DNA from: Leptasterias polaris
Lineage: Eukaryota; Echinodermata; Asteroidea; Forcipulatida; Asteriidae
Assembly: GCA_037783415.1 (NCBI GenBank)
Contig: JAZGTN010000196.1
Span: 434,001 to 498,000, forward strand
Direction of reading: 5' to 3'
Length of the DNA stretch: 64,000 nt
Under the pieces are notes generated by a model that ran no database searches, was not told the origin of the DNA, and was given only the letters and a program-made list of their open reading frames with translations. Position numbers and translations under genes: made by a program. Position 1 is the stretch's first letter, and every line of letters starts with the position of its first letter. Positions 32,201 through 45,000 of the stretch are shown here, piece by piece.

Positions 32201-32713
32201 AGTTATTAGGGACTACAAATCATGCTTCGTATCTAACATCTTGTAGTTTCAACATTCACTAGGTTTGCAAGTTTATAGGGACTGGAAATCATGCTTAAGA
32301 ACAATTAAAAGACGGCACAACCTTGGATTATGAAAAGTTTTAGAGTTCAACAATAACTAGGTTGTCTTGTTATTAACTTGTGAGTTCAACATTCACCAGG
32401 CTTGCTAGTTAGAGGGACTATACATAATGCTTCCAAATAATAAAGATATGGCACAATCTTAGATCATGATCAACTTGAAAGTTCATCAATCACTAGATAT
32501 GCAAGCTTTTGGAGACTACACCTTTTGTTTCACTTGATCGTGAAAAAAATAAGAACAAATCTGTAGGGTGGCAGGTTTTGATGGATCCTTAAAAACAATG
32601 GCTCAGGAACAATATCTCCAATGTTTAATAAACTTAGTACAACCTCTCAGACCTTTGGGTTGTTATCATTTGTCCATCATGAAGTGGTTATTAACTTTAT
32701 TGCTATTTCATAC

Positions 32714-32859
32714 CTTTTTCAAGTTCACCAAAACTGTGATTCCTCTCCAAACTTCACTATGATGTGCCCTCATGTTCCGTTGTCGTCGGCTCTGTTGATG
32801 TCACCATCGTCTATGGTAGTAGCAGCAAAACCTTTCCACGTGAAAACCATCAAGACAAT
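32714..32859 (-). other. Exon-like segment in B-type unit, copy 2
   Basis: Same as 28519-28664, displaced by exactly 4195 bp and apparently identical. Confidence 0.3.
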
Positions 32860-33467
32860 CTAAAACAAAATCAAGTCAATCAGGGCATTTTGAATTGAAA
32901 CAATTCTGACAATAGGATTCTGTAAAATGTTCGATTTGTAATATTTGAAGCAATGGTAAACTTCAAGGAGAGTATGACTTGTTTCTTTAATCTTTGTAGA
33001 TGTAGCTTTCATGGTTGCTGTCTCTTAGCCGGGCATTTAGAATAAGCGATGCTAAAAATTGCATGTCCGGATTTTGGGCAAAGTCCGGAATTTGGGCAAG
33101 TTTACCCAGGCGTCAGCGTCGCACTCAGTGAATCAAACATTATTTTATGAGCTATGGAATTCCCTACTCAGTTTAGGTTCTTGCAGAATTCTGTATTTTG
33201 CGACATCATTATGGAGGAAGCTCCATCAATTGTCATGTACCAAACTAGGCAATCATGGGGTGGTTAACACAGGTTCCCAATTGGGAAACAATCCTTTTTG
33301 GTTGGGCCGGCTTTGAGACATGCATGGCAAAGTTAAATGGTTGATGGGTAAGTCAAAGGGGTCAAGGCGGTCAAGGTTTTTTTAGAACAACTCGTTACCA
33401 ATCCAAATTTCAAGCATAATGCAACTTCGACATGTAAATTTTGATGCATTGCAAGGTCCAGTGATGT
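32802..33467 (+). repeat. B-type-specific 666 bp, copy 2
   Basis: Same as 28607-29272, displaced by 4195 bp. Confidence 0.9.
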
Positions 33468-36400
33468 GCTGTTTGGTTTGAGTTACCACTTCCACTTTGA
33501 GTCACAGCTTCGTCTCCTTAGCAGTTTATGAGTTGAAAAAAATTCCATTGTGAACTTCTCTTCAATCTGTGGACAAGCAAAGTAAGACACACTTTAATAA
33601 GGATTTTATCAAATTTCATCATGCTTGTGCAAGGTTTTAGAAACACTACAACATTGGCTTGTGAACAATCATTAGATTGGAAACATTTTCAACAACGCTT
33701 GAGCCTCAAGGACAACTAAAAGGCAGCACATCATCCACTAATTACTACTATAACAGTTGAACAAACATAAGTTCGGAGAAACAACGAGAAACAAAACAAT
33801 ACGAAAGTTCAACAATCACTAGGTTGGCAACATGCTTGGCTCATGAAACATTTCGAGTTTAGCAAGCATTAGGTTTTCATGTTCTGATATAATTAAGAGA
33901 CGACACATCCTTGGATCATGATCAATCTTAAAGTTCAACAATCACTAGGTTGGCTTGGTAGACATCATGCTTGAGATTAACTAAGAGACGTCACAACCTC
34001 GGCTCATGAACAATTTGGAGTGTAGCCATCACTAGAATTGCAAGTTTTCATGTTTCAAAATAATTAGGAGACGCCACATCCTTGGATCATGAACAATCAC
34101 TAGGGTGGCTTGGTAGACATCATGCTAAGAGACGAACAATTTGGAGTGTAACCATCACTAGAATTGCACGTTTTTAGGGACTACACATTATGTTTCAAAA
34201 TAATTAGGAGACGGCATGTCCTTGGATCATGACGACACAACCTTGGATCATGAACAATATTAAAGTTCAACAATCACTAGATTGGCTTGGTAGACATCAT
34301 GCTTAATATTGGCTCATGAAACATTTGGAGCTTAGCAAGCACTAGGTTTCCAAGTTTTAACTGACTACACATCATGTTCCATATAATTAGGAGACGGCTC
34401 ATCCTTGGATAATGAGGGCACATCCTTGGATCATGAACAATCTTAAAGTTCAGCAATCATGCTTATGATTATCTAAGAGACATCACAACCTTGGCTCCTG
34501 AACAATTTGGAGTGTAGCCATCACTAGAATTGCTAGTTTTTGGGACTACACATAATGTTTCAAAATAATTAGGAGACGGCACATCCTTGGATCATGAACA
34601 ACCTTAAAGTCCAACAATCACTATAATTGCAAGTTATTAGGGACTACAAATCATGCTTCGTATCTAAACATCTTGTAGTTTCAACATTCACTAGGTTTGC
34701 AAGTTTATAGGGACTGGAAATCATGCTTAAGAACAATTAAAAGACGGCACAACCTTGGATTATGAAAAGTTTTAGAGTTCAACAATAACTAGGTTGTCTT
34801 GTTATTAACTTGTGAGTTCAACATTCACCAGGCTTGCTTCCAAATAATAAAGATATGGCACAATCTTAGATCATGATCAACTTGAAAGTTCATCAATCAC
34901 TAGATATGCAAGCTTTTGGAGACTACACCTTTTGTTTCACTTGATCGTGAAAAAAATAAGAACAAATCTGTAGGGTGGCAGGTTTTGATGGATCCTTAAA
35001 AACAATGGCTCAGTAACAATATCTCCAATGTTTAATAAACTTAGTACAACCTCTCAGACCTTTGGGTTGTTATCATTTGTCCATCATGAAGTGGTTGTTA
35101 ACTTTATTGCTATTTCATACCTTTTTCAAGTTCACCGAAACTGTGATTCCTCTCCAAACTTCACTATGATGTGCCCTCATGTTCCGTTGTCGTCGGCTCT
35201 GTTGATGTGCTGTTTGGTTTGAGTTACCACTTCCACTTTGAGTCACAGCTTCGTCTCCTTAGCAGTTTATGAGTTGAAACAAATTCTATTGTGAACTTCT
35301 CTTCAATCTGTGGACAAGCAAAGTAAGACACACTTTAATAAGGATTTTATCAAATTTCATCATGCTTGTGCAAGGTTTTAGAAACACTACAACATTGGCT
35401 TGTGAACAATCATTACATTGGAAACATTTTCAACAACGCTTGAGCCTCAAGGACAACTAAAAGGCAGCACATCATCCACTAATTACTACTATAACAGTTG
35501 AACAAACATAAGTTCGGAGAAACAACGAGAAACAAAACAATACGAAAGTTCAACAATCACTAGGTTGGCAACATGCTTGGCTCATGAAACATTTCGAGTT
35601 TAGCAAGCATTAGGTTTTCATGTTCTGATATAATTAAGAGACGCCACATCCTTGGATCATGATCAATCTTAAAGTTCAACAATCACTAGGTTGGCTTGGT
35701 AGACATCATGCTTGAGATTAACTAAGAGACGTCACAACCTCGGCTCATGAACAATTTGGAGTGTAGCCATCACTAGAATTGCAAGTTTTCATGTTTCAAA
35801 ATAATTAGGAGACGCCACATCCTTGGATCATGAACAATCTTAAAGTTCAACAATCACTAGGGTGGCTTGGTAGACATCATGCTTGAGATTAACTAAGAGA
35901 CGAACAATTTGGAGTGTAACCATCACTAGAATTGCTAGTTTTTAGGGACTACACATTATGTTTCAAAATAATTAGGAGACGGCATGTCCTTGGATCATGA
36001 ACAATATTAAAGTTCAACAATCACTAGGTTGGCTTTGTAGACATCATGCTTGGCTCATGAAACATTTCGAGTTTAGCAAGCACTAGGTTTCCAAGTTTTA
36101 ACTGACTACACATCATGTTCCATATAATTAGGAGAAGGCTCATCCTTGGATCATGAGGGCACATCCTTGGATCATGAACAATCTTAAAGTTCAGCAATCA
36201 CTAGGTTGGCTTGATATACATCATGCTTATGATTATCTAAGAGACATCACAACCTTGGCTCCTGAACAATTTGGAGTGTAGCCATCACTAGAATTGCAAG
36301 TTTTTGGGACTACACATAATGTTTCAAAATAATTAGGAGACGGCACATCCTTGGATCATGAACAACCTTAAAGTCCAACAATCACTATAATTGCAAGTTA

Positions 36401-36908
36401 TTAGGGACTACAAATCATGCTTCGTATCTAACATCTTGTAGTTTCAACATTCACTAGGTTTGCAAGTTTATAGGGACTGGAAATCATGCTTAAGAACAAT
36501 TAAAAGACGGCACAACCTTGGATTATGAAAAGTTTTAGAGTTCAACAATAACTAGGTTGTCTTGTTATTAACTTGTGAGTTCAACATTCACCAGGCTTGC
36601 TAGTTAGAGGGACTATACATAATGCTTCCAAATAATAAAGATATGGCACAATCTTAGATCATGATCAACTTGAAAGTTCATCAATCACTAGATATGCAAG
36701 CTTTTGGAGACTACACCTTTTGTTTCACTTGATCGTGAAAAAAATAAGAACAAATCTGTAGGGTGGCAGGTTTTGATGGATCCTTAAAAACAATGGCTCA
36801 GGAACAATATCTCCAATGTTTAATAAACTTAGTACAACCTCTCAGACCTTTGGGTTGTTATCATTTGTCCATCATGAAGTGGTTATTAACTTTATTGCTA
36901 TTTCATAC

Positions 36909-37054
36909 CTTTTTCAAGTTCACCAAAACTGTGATTCCTCTCCAAACTTCACTATGATGTGCCCTCATGTTCCGTTGTCGTCGGCTCTGTTGATGTCACC
37001 ATCGTCTATGGTAGTAGCAGCAAAACCTTTCCACGTGAAAACCATCAAGACAAT
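36909..37054 (-). other. Exon-like segment in B-type unit, copy 3
   Basis: Same as 28519-28664, displaced by 8390 bp. Confidence 0.3.
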
Positions 37055-37662
37055 CTAAAACAAAATCAAGTCAATCAGGGCATTTTGAATTGAAACAATT
37101 CTGACAATAGGATTCTGTAAAATGTTCGATTTGTAATATTTGAAGCAATGGTAAACTTCAAGGAGAGTATGACTTGTTTCTTTAATCTTTGTAGATGTAG
37201 CTTTCATGGTTGCTGTCTCTTAGCCGGGCATTTAGAATAAGCGATGCTAAAAATTGCATGTCCGGATTTTGGGCAAAGTCCGGAATTTGGGCAAGTTTAC
37301 CCAGGCGTCAGCGTCGCACTCAGTGAATCAAACATTATTTTATGAGCTATGGAATTCCCTACTCAGTTTAGGTTCTTGCAGAATTCTGTATTTTGCGACA
37401 TCATTATGGAGGAAGCTCCATCAATTGTCATGTACCAAACTAGGCAATCATGGGGTGGTTAACACAGGTTCCCAATTGGGAAACAATCCTTTTTGGTTGG
37501 GCCGGCTTTGAGACATGCATGGCAAAGTTAAATGGTTGATGGGTAAGTCAAAGGGGTCAAGGCGGTCAAGGTTTTTTTAGAACAACTCGTTACCAATCCA
37601 AATTTCAAGCATAATGCAACTTCGACATGTAAATTTTGATGCATTGCAAGGTCCAGTGATGT
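36997..37662 (+). repeat. B-type-specific 666 bp, copy 3
   Basis: Same as 28607-29272, displaced by 8390 bp. This is the last B-type unit in the window. Confidence 0.9.
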
Positions 37663-40060
37663 GCTGTTTGGTTTGAGTTACCACTTCCACTTTGAGTCAC
37701 AGCTTCGTCTCCTTAGCAGTTTATGAGTTGAAAAAAATTCCATTGTGAACTTCTCTTCAATCTGTGGACAAGCAAAGTAAGACACACTTTAATAAGGATT
37801 TTATCAAATTTCATCATGCTTGTGCAAGGTTTTAGAAACACTACAACATTGGCTTGTGAACAATCATTAGATTGGAAACATTTTCAACAACGCTTGAGCC
37901 TCAAGGACAACTAAAAGGCAGCACATCATCCACTAATTACTACTATAACAGTTGAACAAACATAAGTTCGGAGAAACAACGAGAAACAAAACAATACGAA
38001 AGTTCAACAATCACTAGGTTGGCAACATGCTTGGCTCATGAAACATTTCGAGTTTAGCAAGCATTAGGTTTTCATGTTCTGATATAATTAAGAGACGACA
38101 CATCCTTGGATCATGATCAATCTTAAAGTTCAACAATCACTAGGTTGGCTTGGTAGACATCATGCTTGAGATTAACTAAGAGACGTCACAACCTCGGCTC
38201 ATGAACAATTTGGAGTGTAGCCATCACTAGAATTGCAAGTTTTCATGTTTCAAAATAATTAGGAGACGCCACATCCTTGGATCATGAACAATCACTAGGG
38301 TGGCTTGGTAGACATCATGCTAAGAGACGAACAATTTGGAGTGTAACCATCACTAGAATTGCACGTTTTTAGGGACTACACATTATGTTTCAAAATAATT
38401 AGGAGACGGCATGTCCTTGGATCATGACGACACAACCTTGGATCATGAACAATATTAAAGTTCAACAATCACTAGATTGGCTTGGTAGACATCATGCTTA
38501 ATATTGGCTCATGAAACATTTGGAGCTTAGCAAGCACTAGGTTTCCAAGTTTTAACTGACTACACATCATGTTCCATATAATTAGGAGACGGCTCATCCT
38601 TGGATAATGAGGGCACATCCTTGGATCATGAACAATCTTAAAGTTCAGCAATCATGCTTATGATTATCTAAGAGACATCACAACCTTGGCTCCTGAACAA
38701 TTTGGAGTGTAGCCATCACTAGAATTGCTAGTTTTTGGGACTACACATAATGTTTCAAAATAATTAGGAGACGGCACATCCTTGGATCATGAACAACCTT
38801 AAAGTCCAACAATCACTATAATTGCAAGTTATTAGGGACTACAAATCATGCTTCGTATCTAAACATCTTGTAGTTTCAACATTCACTAGGTTTGCAAGTT
38901 TATAGGGACTGGAAATCATGCTTAAGAACAATTAAAAGACGGCACAACCTTGGATTATGAAAAGTTTTAGAGTTCAACAATAACTAGGTTGTCTTGTTAT
39001 TAACTTGTGAGTTCAACATTCACCAGGCTTGCTTCCAAATAATAAAGATATGGCACAATCTTAGATCATGATCAACTTGAAAGTTCATCAATCACTAGAT
39101 ATGCAAGCTTTTGGAGACTACACCTTTTGTTTCACTTGATCGTGAAAAAAATAAGAACAAATCTGTAGGGTGGCAGGTTTTGATGGATCCTTAAAAACAA
39201 TGGCTCAGTAACAATATCTCCAATGTTTAATAAACTTAGTACAACCTCTCAGACCTTTGGGTTGTTATCATTTGTCCATCATGAAGTGGTTGTTAACTTT
39301 ATTGCTATTTCATACCTTTTTCAAGTTCACCGAAACTGTGATTCCTCTCCAAACTTCACTATGATGTGCCCTCATGTTCCGTTGTCGTCGGCTCTGTTGA
39401 TGTGCTGTTTGGTTTGAGTTACCACTTCCACTTTGAGTCACAGCTTCGTCTCCTTAGCAGTTTATGAGTTGAAACAAATTCTATTGTGAACTTCTCTTCA
39501 ATCTGTGGACAAGCAAAGTAAGACACACTTTAATAAGGATTTTATCAAATTTCATCATGCTTGTGCAAGGTTTTAGAAACACTACAACATTGGCTTGTGA
39601 ACAATCATTACATTGGAAACATTTTCAACAACGCTTGAGCCTCAAGGACAACTAAAAGGCAGCACATCATCCACTAATTACTACTATAACAGTTGAACAA
39701 ACATAAGTTCGGAGAAACAACGAGAAACAAAACAATACGACTTGTGACCAATTAAAGTTCAACAATCACTAGGTTGGCAACATGCTTGGCTCATGAAACA
39801 TTTCGAGTTTAGCAAGCATTAGGTTTTCATGTTCTGATATAATTAAGAGACGCCACATCCTTGGATCATGATCAATCTTAAAGTTCAACAATCACTAGGT
39901 TGGCTTGGTAGACATCATGCTTGAGATTAACTAAGAGACGTCACAACCTCGGCTCATGAACAATTTGGAGTGTAGCCATCACTAGAATTGCAAGTTTTCA
40001 TGTTTCAAAATAATTAGGAGACGCCACATCCTTGGATCATGAACAATCTTAAAGTTCAAC

Positions 40061-41226
40061 TAGACTTATTTGCATTTGTGAACAAATGCAGAGCTGTTTC
40101 GCTAATAATATTTTCAAATTACTCAAGTGAATATGAAAGGTTGTAGTGTGTACATAATCAAGTTAATATTACAATATTTTATGCCTTGTGAGATCGAATT
40201 CATTGTCTATATATCTTGTAAAACTGTACCTTTAAGGTAATATAACCTGACAAATGATGACGTCATGATGACGTCAATTATTTTTCGAATCAGTTATGAC
40301 ATATCAAGCCTGATAAAAAAAGAATTTAGATTAAAGCACGTTCCGTTAGTAATTTCTGACTTAAAGGGGTAAAAAATGAAAAAATCATTACAAATCGTGT
40401 GATGACGTCATCATGACGTCATTACAAGTTTGAGAGGAACGTGCCATTATCTAACGACTTGCCAAGTTTCAACGTGATCAGACCTATACTTTTGGAGATA
40501 TACGACTTCAAAAAGTGCTCCTTTAATGTCACGTCACGTGACCCCTGATGACGTAATCAGTCTAAAACTTCACACGTATGTTGGCTGCCAGACGGTCATC
40601 ATGTGTATCAATTTTGAAGCGATTACACAAAACTTCGCAACACACATCTTCTCAAAGTGCATTTTGAACAGTTTTGCAACTGCCGCTAGAGGGCGCTCTT
40701 TACTATTATTACGTCATTGGTATTTTTTTTTGAAAGTACATCTTAGCCGCACACTAACATCGTTAAAAGCAACTTCATAACATTTAGCACTTTTGAATTA
40801 CAAGGCACTTCCTGTTTCGACTGGTTTCGACCGGAAGTAGAGGTCACGTGAGGTCACGCACACTGAATAAAATGAAGACCTAATTTATCCCTACCCAATC
40901 CCACAAACAGAAATCTACGGTCTCTTGTGGCTGATTTGATATAGATTTTCAAATAGTTAAAATATAAACCTTTAAGATGACGTCACGTGACAGGTGATGA
41001 CGTCATCATGACAAATTTCTTTTAGGACCTTCCTTGCACCAATGCCTTTCATCACTGAAAGTTTCATTGCAATTGCTTATCGGGAACTATGAAAAAGGGT
41101 GCTTGGAACGAGTGTGCGTTATCTCAATAGCTTTTTTTACTGAAACAGGAAAAAAATAATAATAAAAAAAATAAGAACTTTAACAAAAACAATAGCTGTT
41201 TCGCTGCGCTGCGCTGCGAAACAGCT
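40061..41226. mobile_element. 1166-bp inserted element with AAC target duplication
   Basis: It interrupts one HOR unit, so its ends can be read exactly. The unit is 2877 bp, which equals 1708 (the size of the next units) plus 1166 plus a 3-bp duplication AAC on both sides (GTTCAAC | element | AACAATCACT). The left end has a perfect 8-bp-stem hairpin (40072-40079 with 40082-40089) followed by AGCTGTTTCGCT. The right end is a perfect 11-bp-stem hairpin AGCTGTTTCGC ... GCGAAACAGCT (41194-41204 with 41216-41226). The 84-codon frame at 40526-40780 has no recognisable domain, so the element is non-autonomous. A TAGAGGGCGCTC motif sits at about 40686-40697. The superfamily is unclear. Confidence 0.85.
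40258..41005. promoter_or_regulatory. Six TGACGTCA palindromes in three pairs
   Basis: Perfect octamers at 40258, 40269, 40403, 40414, 40978 and 40998. The first two pairs are each spaced 11 bp, about one helical turn, and the third 20 bp. Near-matches TGACGTAA (40549) and TTACGTCA (about 40708) and three CACGTG boxes (40535, 40845, 40984) lie between them. TGACGTCA is the CREB/ATF consensus. Whether factors bind is unknown. Confidence 0.6.
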
Positions 41227-42099
41227 AACAATCACTAGGGTGGCTTGGTAGACATCATGCTTGAGATTAACTAAGAGACGAACAATTTGGAGTGTAACCA
41301 TCACTAGAATTGCTAGTTTTTAGGGACTACACATTATGTTTCAAAATAATTAGGAGACGGCATGTCCTTGGATCATGAACAATATTAAAGTTCAACAATC
41401 ACTAGGTTGGCTTTGTAGACATCATGCTTGGCTCATGAAACATTTCGAGTTTAGCAAGCACTAGGTTTCCAAGTTTTAACTGACTACACATCATGTTCCA
41501 TATAATTAGGAGAAGGCTCATCCTTGGATCATGAGGGCACATCCTTGGATCATGAACAATCTTAAAGTTCAGCAATCACTAGGTTGGCTTGATATACATC
41601 ATGCTTATGATTATCTAAGAGACATCACAACCTTGGCTCCTGAACAATTTGGAGTGTAGCCATCACTAGAATTGCAAGTTTTTGGGACTACACATAATGT
41701 TTCAAAATAATTAGGAGACGGCACATCCTTGGATCATGAACAACCTTAAAGTCCAACAATCACTAGGTTTGCAAGTTTATAGGGACTGGAAATCATGCTT
41801 AAGAACAATTAAAAGACGGCACAACCTTGGATTATGAAAAGTTTTAGAGTTCAACAATAACTAGGTTGTCTTGTTATTAACTTGTGAGTTCAACATTCAC
41901 CAGGCTTGCTTCCAAATAATAAAGATATGGCACAATCTTAGATCATGATCAACTTGAAAGTTCATCAATCACTAGATATGCAAGCTTTTGGAGACTACAC
42001 CTTTTGTTTCACTTGATCGTGAAAAAAATAAGAACAAATCTGTAGGGTGGCAGGTTTTGATGGATCCTTAAAAACAATGGCTCAGTAACAATATCTCCA

Positions 42100-45000
42100 A
42101 TGTTTAATAAACTTAGTACAACCTCTCAGACCTTTGGGTTGTTATCATTTGTCCATCATGAAGTGGTTGTTAACTTTATTGCTATTTCATACCTTTTTCA
42201 AGTTCACCGAAACTGTGATTCCTCTCCAAACTTCACTATGATGTGCCCTCATGTTCCGTTGTCGTCGGCTCTGTTGATGTGCTGTTTGGTTTGAGTTACC
42301 ACTTCCACTTTGAGTCACAGCTTCGTCTCCTTAGCAGTTTATGAGTTGAAACAAATTCTATTGTGAACTTCTCTTCAATCTGTGGACAAGCAAAGTAAGA
42401 CACACTTTAATAAGGATTTTATCAAATTTCATCATGCTTGTGCAAGGTTTTAGAAACACTACAACATTGGCTTGTGAACAATCATTACATTGGAAACATT
42501 TTCAACAACGCTTGAGCCTCAAGGACAACTAAAAGGCAGCACATCATCCACTAATTACTACTATAACAGTTGAACAAACATAAGTTCGGAGAAACAACGA
42601 GAAACAAAACAATACGACTTGTGACCAATTAAAGTTCAACAATCACTAGGTTGGCAACATGCTTGGCTCATGAAACATTTCGAGTTTAGCAAGCATTAGG
42701 TTTTCATGTTCTGATATAATTAAGAGACGCCACATCCTTGGATCATGATCAATCTTAAAGTTCAACAATCACTAGGTTGGCTTGGTAGACATCATGCTTG
42801 AGATTAACTAAGAGACGTCACAACCTCGGCTCATGAACAATTTGGAGTGTAGCCATCACTAGAATTGCAAGTTTTCATGTTTCAAAATAATTAGGAGACG
42901 CCACATCCTTGGATCATGAACAATCTTAAAGTTCAACAATCACTAGGGTGGCTTGGTAGACATCATGCTTGAGATTAACTAAGAGACGAACAATTTGGAG
43001 TGTAACCATCACTAGAATTGCTAGTTTTTAGGGACTACACATTATGTTTCAAAATAATTAGGAGACGGCATGTCCTTGGATCATGAACAATATTAAAGTT
43101 CAACAATCACTAGGTTGGCTTTGTAGACATCATGCTTGGCTCATGAAACATTTCGAGTTTAGCAAGCACTAGGTTTCCAAGTTTTAACTGACTACACATC
43201 ATGTTCCATATAATTAGGAGAAGGCTCATCCTTGGATCATGAGGGCACATCCTTGGATCATGAACAATCTTAAAGTTCAGCAATCACTAGGTTGGCTTGA
43301 TATACATCATGCTTATGATTATCTAAGAGACATCACAACCTTGGCTCCTGAACAATTTGGAGTGTAGCCATCACTAGAATTGCAAGTTTTTGGGACTACA
43401 CATAATGTTTCAAAATAATTAGGAGACGGCACATCCTTGGATCATGAACAACCTTAAAGTCCAACAATCACTAGGTTTGCAAGTTTATAGGGACTGGAAA
43501 TCATGCTTAAGAACAATTAAAAGACGGCACAACCTTGGATTATGAAAAGTTTTAGAGTTCAACAATAACTAGGTTGTCTTGTTATTAACTTGTGAGTTCA
43601 ACATTCACCAGGCTTGCTTCCAAATAATAAAGATATGGCACAATCTTAGATCATGATCAACTTGAAAGTTCATCAATCACTAGATATGCAAGCTTTTGGA
43701 GACTACACCTTTTGTTTCACTTGATCGTGAAAAAAATAAGAACAAATCTGTAGGGTGGCAGGTTTTGATGGATCCTTAAAAACAATGGCTCAGTAACAAT
43801 ATCTCCAATGTTTAATAAACTTAGTACAACCTCTCAGACCTTTGGGTTGTTATCATTTGTCCATCATGAAGTGGTTGTTAACTTTATTGCTATTTCATAC
43901 CTTTTTCAAGTTCACCGAAACTGTGATTCCTCTCCAAACTTCACTATGATGTGCCCTCATGTTCCGTTGTCGTCGGCTCTGTTGATGTGCTGTTTGGTTT
44001 GAGTTACCACTTCCACTTTGAGTCACAGCTTCGTCTCCTTAGCAGTTTATGAGTTGAAACAAATTCTATTGTGAACTTCTCTTCAATCTGTGGACAAGCA
44101 AAGTAAGACACACTTTAATAAGGATTTTATCAAATTTCATCATGCTTGTGCAAGGTTTTAGAAACACTACAACATTGGCTTGTGAACAATCATTACATTG
44201 GAAACATTTTCAACAACGCTTGAGCCTCAAGGACAACTAAAAGGCAGCACATCATCCACTAATTACTACTATAACAGTTGAACAAACATAAGTTCGGAGA
44301 AACAACGAGAAACAAAACAATACGACTTGTGACCAATTAAAGTTCAACAATCACTAGGTTGGCAACATGCTTGGCTCATGAAACATTTCGAGTTTAGCAA
44401 GCATTAGGTTTTCATGTTCTGATATAATTAAGAGACGCCACATCCTTGGATCATGATCAATCTTAAAGTTCAACAATCACTAGGTTGGCTTGGTAGACAT
44501 CATGCTTGAGATTAACTAAGAGACGTCACAACCTCGGCTCATGAACAATTTGGAGTGTAGCCATCACTAGAATTGCAAGTTTTCATGTTTCAAAATAATT
44601 AGGAGACGCCACATCCTTGGATCATGAACAATCTTAAAGTTCAACAATCACTAGGGTGGCTTGGTAGACATCATGCTTGAGATTAACTAAGAGACGAACA
44701 ATTTGGAGTGTAACCATCACTAGAATTGCTAGTTTTTAGGGACTACACATTATGTTTCAAAATAATTAGGAGACGGCATGTCCTTGGATCATGAACAATA
44801 TTAAAGTTCAACAATCACTAGGTTGGCTTTGTAGACATCATGCTTGGCTCATGAAACATTTCGAGTTTAGCAAGCACTAGGTTTCCAAGTTTTAACTGAC
44901 TACACATCATGTTCCATATAATTAGGAGAAGGCTCATCCTTGGATCATGAGGGCACATCCTTGGATCATGAACAATCTTAAAGTTCAGCAATCACTAGGT

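Larger units (their letters stand above)
25563..39740 (+). repeat. 4195-bp dimeric HOR, about 3.4 tandem copies
   Basis: The ATG landmark repeats at 26638, 30833, 35028 and 39223 (exactly 4195 bp each) and the B-type landmark at 28426, 32621 and 36816 (again 4195). Each dimer is an A-type half of 1788 bp and a B-type half of 2407 bp. Copies look identical over long stretches, with rare differences such as CAAGTTTTTAGG versus CACGTTTTTAGG at the start. Confidence 0.95.

Noticed and set aside
40061..41226. Helitron identity for the inserted element, based on the 3' hairpin
   Set aside because: Classical Helitrons insert without target duplication between A and T and end in CTRR after the hairpin. 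Here a 3-bp AAC duplication fits the arithmetic and the hairpin reaches the very end. The asymmetric ends leave a distant relationship open.
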